Positions 62,067 to 64,000 of a DNA stretch of 64,000 bases are shown here, in pieces. Position numbers and translations under genes: made by a program. The notes beneath the pieces are model-generated. The model saw nothing but the letters and a program-made list of their open reading frames with translations, was not told where the DNA came from and ran no database searches. Source of the DNA: Gaetbulibacter sp. S0825 (lineage in GTDB: Bacteria; Bacteroidota; Bacteroidia; Flavobacteriales; Flavobacteriaceae); assembly GCF_011777505.1 (NCBI RefSeq), contig NZ_JAATJT010000001.1, forward strand, positions 496,001 through 560,000, written 5' to 3'. Within the stretch, counting starts at the first letter, position 1. Each line of letters opens with the position of its first letter.

Positions 62067-63965
62067 ATGAGCGACGCTTTAAAACACGAATGTGGAATTG
62101 CCCATATTAGACTTTTAAAACCCTTAGAATATTACAAAGAAAAATATGGTAGTGCCTTTTATGGTGTGAATAAAATGTATCTGTTAATGGAAAAACAGCA
62201 CAATCGTGGACAAGATGGTGCTGGTTTTGCCAGTATTAAGTTAGATACCAGTCCAGGTGAACGGTACATAAGCAGAGTACGCTCCATACAACAGCAACCT
62301 ATTCAAGATATCTTTGCTCAAATTAACGAGCGTATTAATAAAGAAATTACCGAAAATCCAGAATATGCAAATGATGTTGCTTTACAAAAAAAGCACATCC
62401 CATATATTGGTGAAGTATTACTAGGGCATGTTAGATATGGAACATTTGGTAAGAATAGCGTAGAAAGTGTACATCCTTTTTTAAGACAAAATAACTGGAT
62501 GCATAGAAACCTAATTATGGCAGGAAACTTTAACATGACCAATGTTAAAGAGCTTTTTGGCAACTTAGTGGACTTGGGACAGCATCCTAAAGAATATACC
62601 GACACTATTACCATTATGGAAAAAGTTGGTCACTTTTTGGATGATGCTGTTAGTAAAATTTATAAAAATTTAAAGAAAGAGGGATATAGTAAAAGCGAAT
62701 GTTCGCCATTAATTGCTGAGCGCTTAAATATTGCTAAAATCTTAAAAAGAGCAGCAAAAAATTGGGATGGAGGTTATGCTATGGCTGGTTTAATAGGTCA
62801 TGGTGATTCGTTTGTACTTCGTGATCCTGCTGGAATTCGTCCAGCATATTATTATAAAGATGATGAGGTTGTCGTGGTGGCTTCAGAGCGCCCAGTAATT
62901 CAAACAGTTTTTAATGTTGATTTTGATGATGTAAAAGAGCTAGATCCTGGTCATGCTATTATTACAAAAAAATCTGGAGAAGTTGCTATTAAACAAATAT
63001 TAGAACCTTTAGAAAGAAAAGCATGTTCGTTTGAACGTATTTATTTTTCAAGAGGAAGTGATGCTGAAATTTATAAAGAACGAAAATTGCTTGGTAAACT
63101 CATTATGCCAAAAGTACTTGAGTCTATAAACAATGACATAAAAAATTCAGTCTTTTCATATATCCCAAATACTGCAGAAACATCCTTTTTTGGAATGATT
63201 GAAACAGTCGAGGACTTTTTAAATAAAGAAAAAACTAAAGCTATCTTAAGTGGTGGTGGTAAAATGTCGGCAAAACGAGTTACAGATATTTTATCTGAGC
63301 ATCCAAGAATAGAAAAAATAGCAATTAAGGATGTAAAATTGAGAACTTTTATTACCGAAGATAGTAGTCGTGACGATTTGGTGGCACACGTTTATGATAT
63401 TACATATGGTGTCATAAAACCAGAAGATAATCTAGTAATAATAGATGATAGTATTGTTAGAGGAACAACTTTAAAGAAAAGTATTCTAAAAATGATGGAT
63501 AGATTACGTCCTAAAAAGATAGTGGTGGTTTCATCGGCTCCTCAAATACGTTATCCTGATTGCTATGGTATTGATATGGCTAATCTTGAAAGCCTTGTCG
63601 CTTTTAGAGCAGCTTTAGAGCTTTTAAAAGACATTAATAGTTTTGATACAGTTGAAAAAGTTTATAATAAATGTAAAGCTCAAGTTAATTTAGAAGATAA
63701 AGAAGTTGAAAATTTTGTAAAAGAAATATACGCTCCTTTTACTGATGAGCAAATTTCTGATAAAATATCTGAACTTTTAAGTGACGATTCTTTAAATGCT
63801 GAGGTTAAAATAATTTTTCAAACAGTAGAAAACTTACATAAAGCGTGTCCAAAGAACCTTGGAGATTGGTATTTTACTGGCAATTACCCAACTGTTGGAG
63901 GTAACAGAGTGGTTAACAGAGCTTTTATTAATTTTTACGAAGGAAATAAAGAACGTGCATATTAG
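62067..63965 (+). CDS. purF: Amidophosphoribosyltransferase (long form)
   Basis: First committed step of purine synthesis: PRPP and glutamine to phosphoribosylamine. 632 residues, longer than the roughly 500 of E. coli PurF, as in Bacteroidota. The nucleophile cysteine is at residue 9 (HECGIAHIRL), implying removal of eight residues. The PRPP loop is LVIIDDSIVRGTTLKKS near 454-470. No Fe-S cysteine cluster is obvious. Cytoplasmic. A terminator lies immediately upstream; the window ends 35 bases after the stop. Confidence 0.94.
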   Translation: MSDALKHECGIAHIRLLKPLEYYKEKYGSAFYGVNKMYLLMEKQHNRGQDGAGFASIKLDTSPGERYISRVRSIQQQPIQDIFAQINERINKEITENPEYANDVALQKKHIPYIGEVLLGHVRYGTFGKNSVESVHPFLRQNNWMHRNLIMAGNFNMTNVKELFGNLVDLGQHPKEYTDTITIMEKVGHFLDDAVSKIYKNLKKEGYSKSECSPLIAERLNIAKILKRAAKNWDGGYAMAGLIGHGDSFVLRDPAGIRPAYYYKDDEVVVVASERPVIQTVFNVDFDDVKELDPGHAIITKKSGEVAIKQILEPLERKACSFERIYFSRGSDAEIYKERKLLGKLIMPKVLESINNDIKNSVFSYIPNTAETSFFGMIETVEDFLNKEKTKAILSGGGKMSAKRVTDILSEHPRIEKIAIKDVKLRTFITEDSSRDDLVAHVYDITYGVIKPEDNLVIIDDSIVRGTTLKKSILKMMDRLRPKKIVVVSSAPQIRYPDCYGIDMANLESLVAFRAALELLKDINSFDTVEKVYNKCKAQVNLEDKEVENFVKEIYAPFTDEQISDKISELLSDDSLNAEVKIIFQTVENLHKACPKNLGDWYFTGNYPTVGGNRVVNRAFINFYEGNKERAY

Positions 63966-64000
63966 CGAAAAAATGTGTTTTTGGTCTTTTTATCTATAAA

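Overview
This window looks like chromosomal DNA from a marine-type Flavobacteriaceae (Bacteroidota). The support is low GC content; promoter elements of the TTTG / TAnnTTTG type; few recognisable Shine-Dalgarno sequences; and clade-typical genes, including a MoxR-DUF58-Bat cluster, a HmuY-type lipoprotein with a TonB receptor, an IPExxxVDY protein beside pyk, a viroplasmin-RNase H fusion and a long PurF. Genus cannot be fixed from sequence alone. I see no rRNA, tRNA, CRISPR array, insertion sequence, phage or integration site. No stretch over about 300 bases lacks a gene.

Layout. 1-8 kb: truncated gdhA, an outer-membrane protein, cystathionine gamma-synthase/lyase, a lipoprotein, a Na+/H+ antiporter coupled to a DinB-fold protein, an ArsC/Spx-like protein, a GNAT protein, DUF1761 and a thioesterase. 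8-10 kb: yicC-gmk-nadD operon. 10.1-11.1 kb: a small thioredoxin-like gene and a MarR regulator with a four-cysteine tail, each preceded by a matching palindrome. 11-17.7 kb: lipoproteins, a LysM/BON protein, gpsA, small hypotheticals and pheS. 17.8-22.9 kb: cvpA, then an AraC regulator divergent from a TonB receptor-HmuY-membrane protein operon, probably for heme. 22.9-26.6 kb: carbonic anhydrase, SulP anion transporter, DUF2490 and an acidic small protein, all leftward. 26.6-35.9 kb: leftward MoxR-DUF58-membrane protein-BatA-BatB-BatC-BatD-BatE cluster, interrupted by CAGT-rich repeats. 36-40.5 kb: DUF4382 lipoprotein, SDR, AlbA-like protein, aldehyde dehydrogenase. 40.7-50.9 kb: bacterial alpha-2-macroglobulin, SH3 protein, ABM protein, PBP1C, EEP-family nuclease/phosphatase. 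51-54.6 kb: YciI-type lipoprotein, CYTH protein, DNA polymerase IV, Crp/Fnr regulator, DUF2892 membrane protein, lipoprotein. 54.7-59 kb: pyk with its IPExxxVDY partner, then acpP-fabF-rnc. 59-64 kb: purN, RNase H, a surface protein, a PfkB kinase and purF.

How the genes work together. Housekeeping blocks cover nucleotide metabolism (gmk, purN, purF), fatty-acid and phospholipid synthesis (acpP, fabF, gpsA), NAD synthesis (nadD) and glycolysis (pyk). Envelope blocks cover heme uptake, CO2/bicarbonate handling, the Bat complex and protease trapping with peptidoglycan repair. No clearly new multi-gene system is visible. The best leads are regulatory: a GTGA-N6-TCAC site at the expected class II distance downstream of the Crp/Fnr gene, paired operators around the thioredoxin/MarR genes with a terminator touching the MarR start codon, and two inverted repeats in the first 63 bases of rnc.
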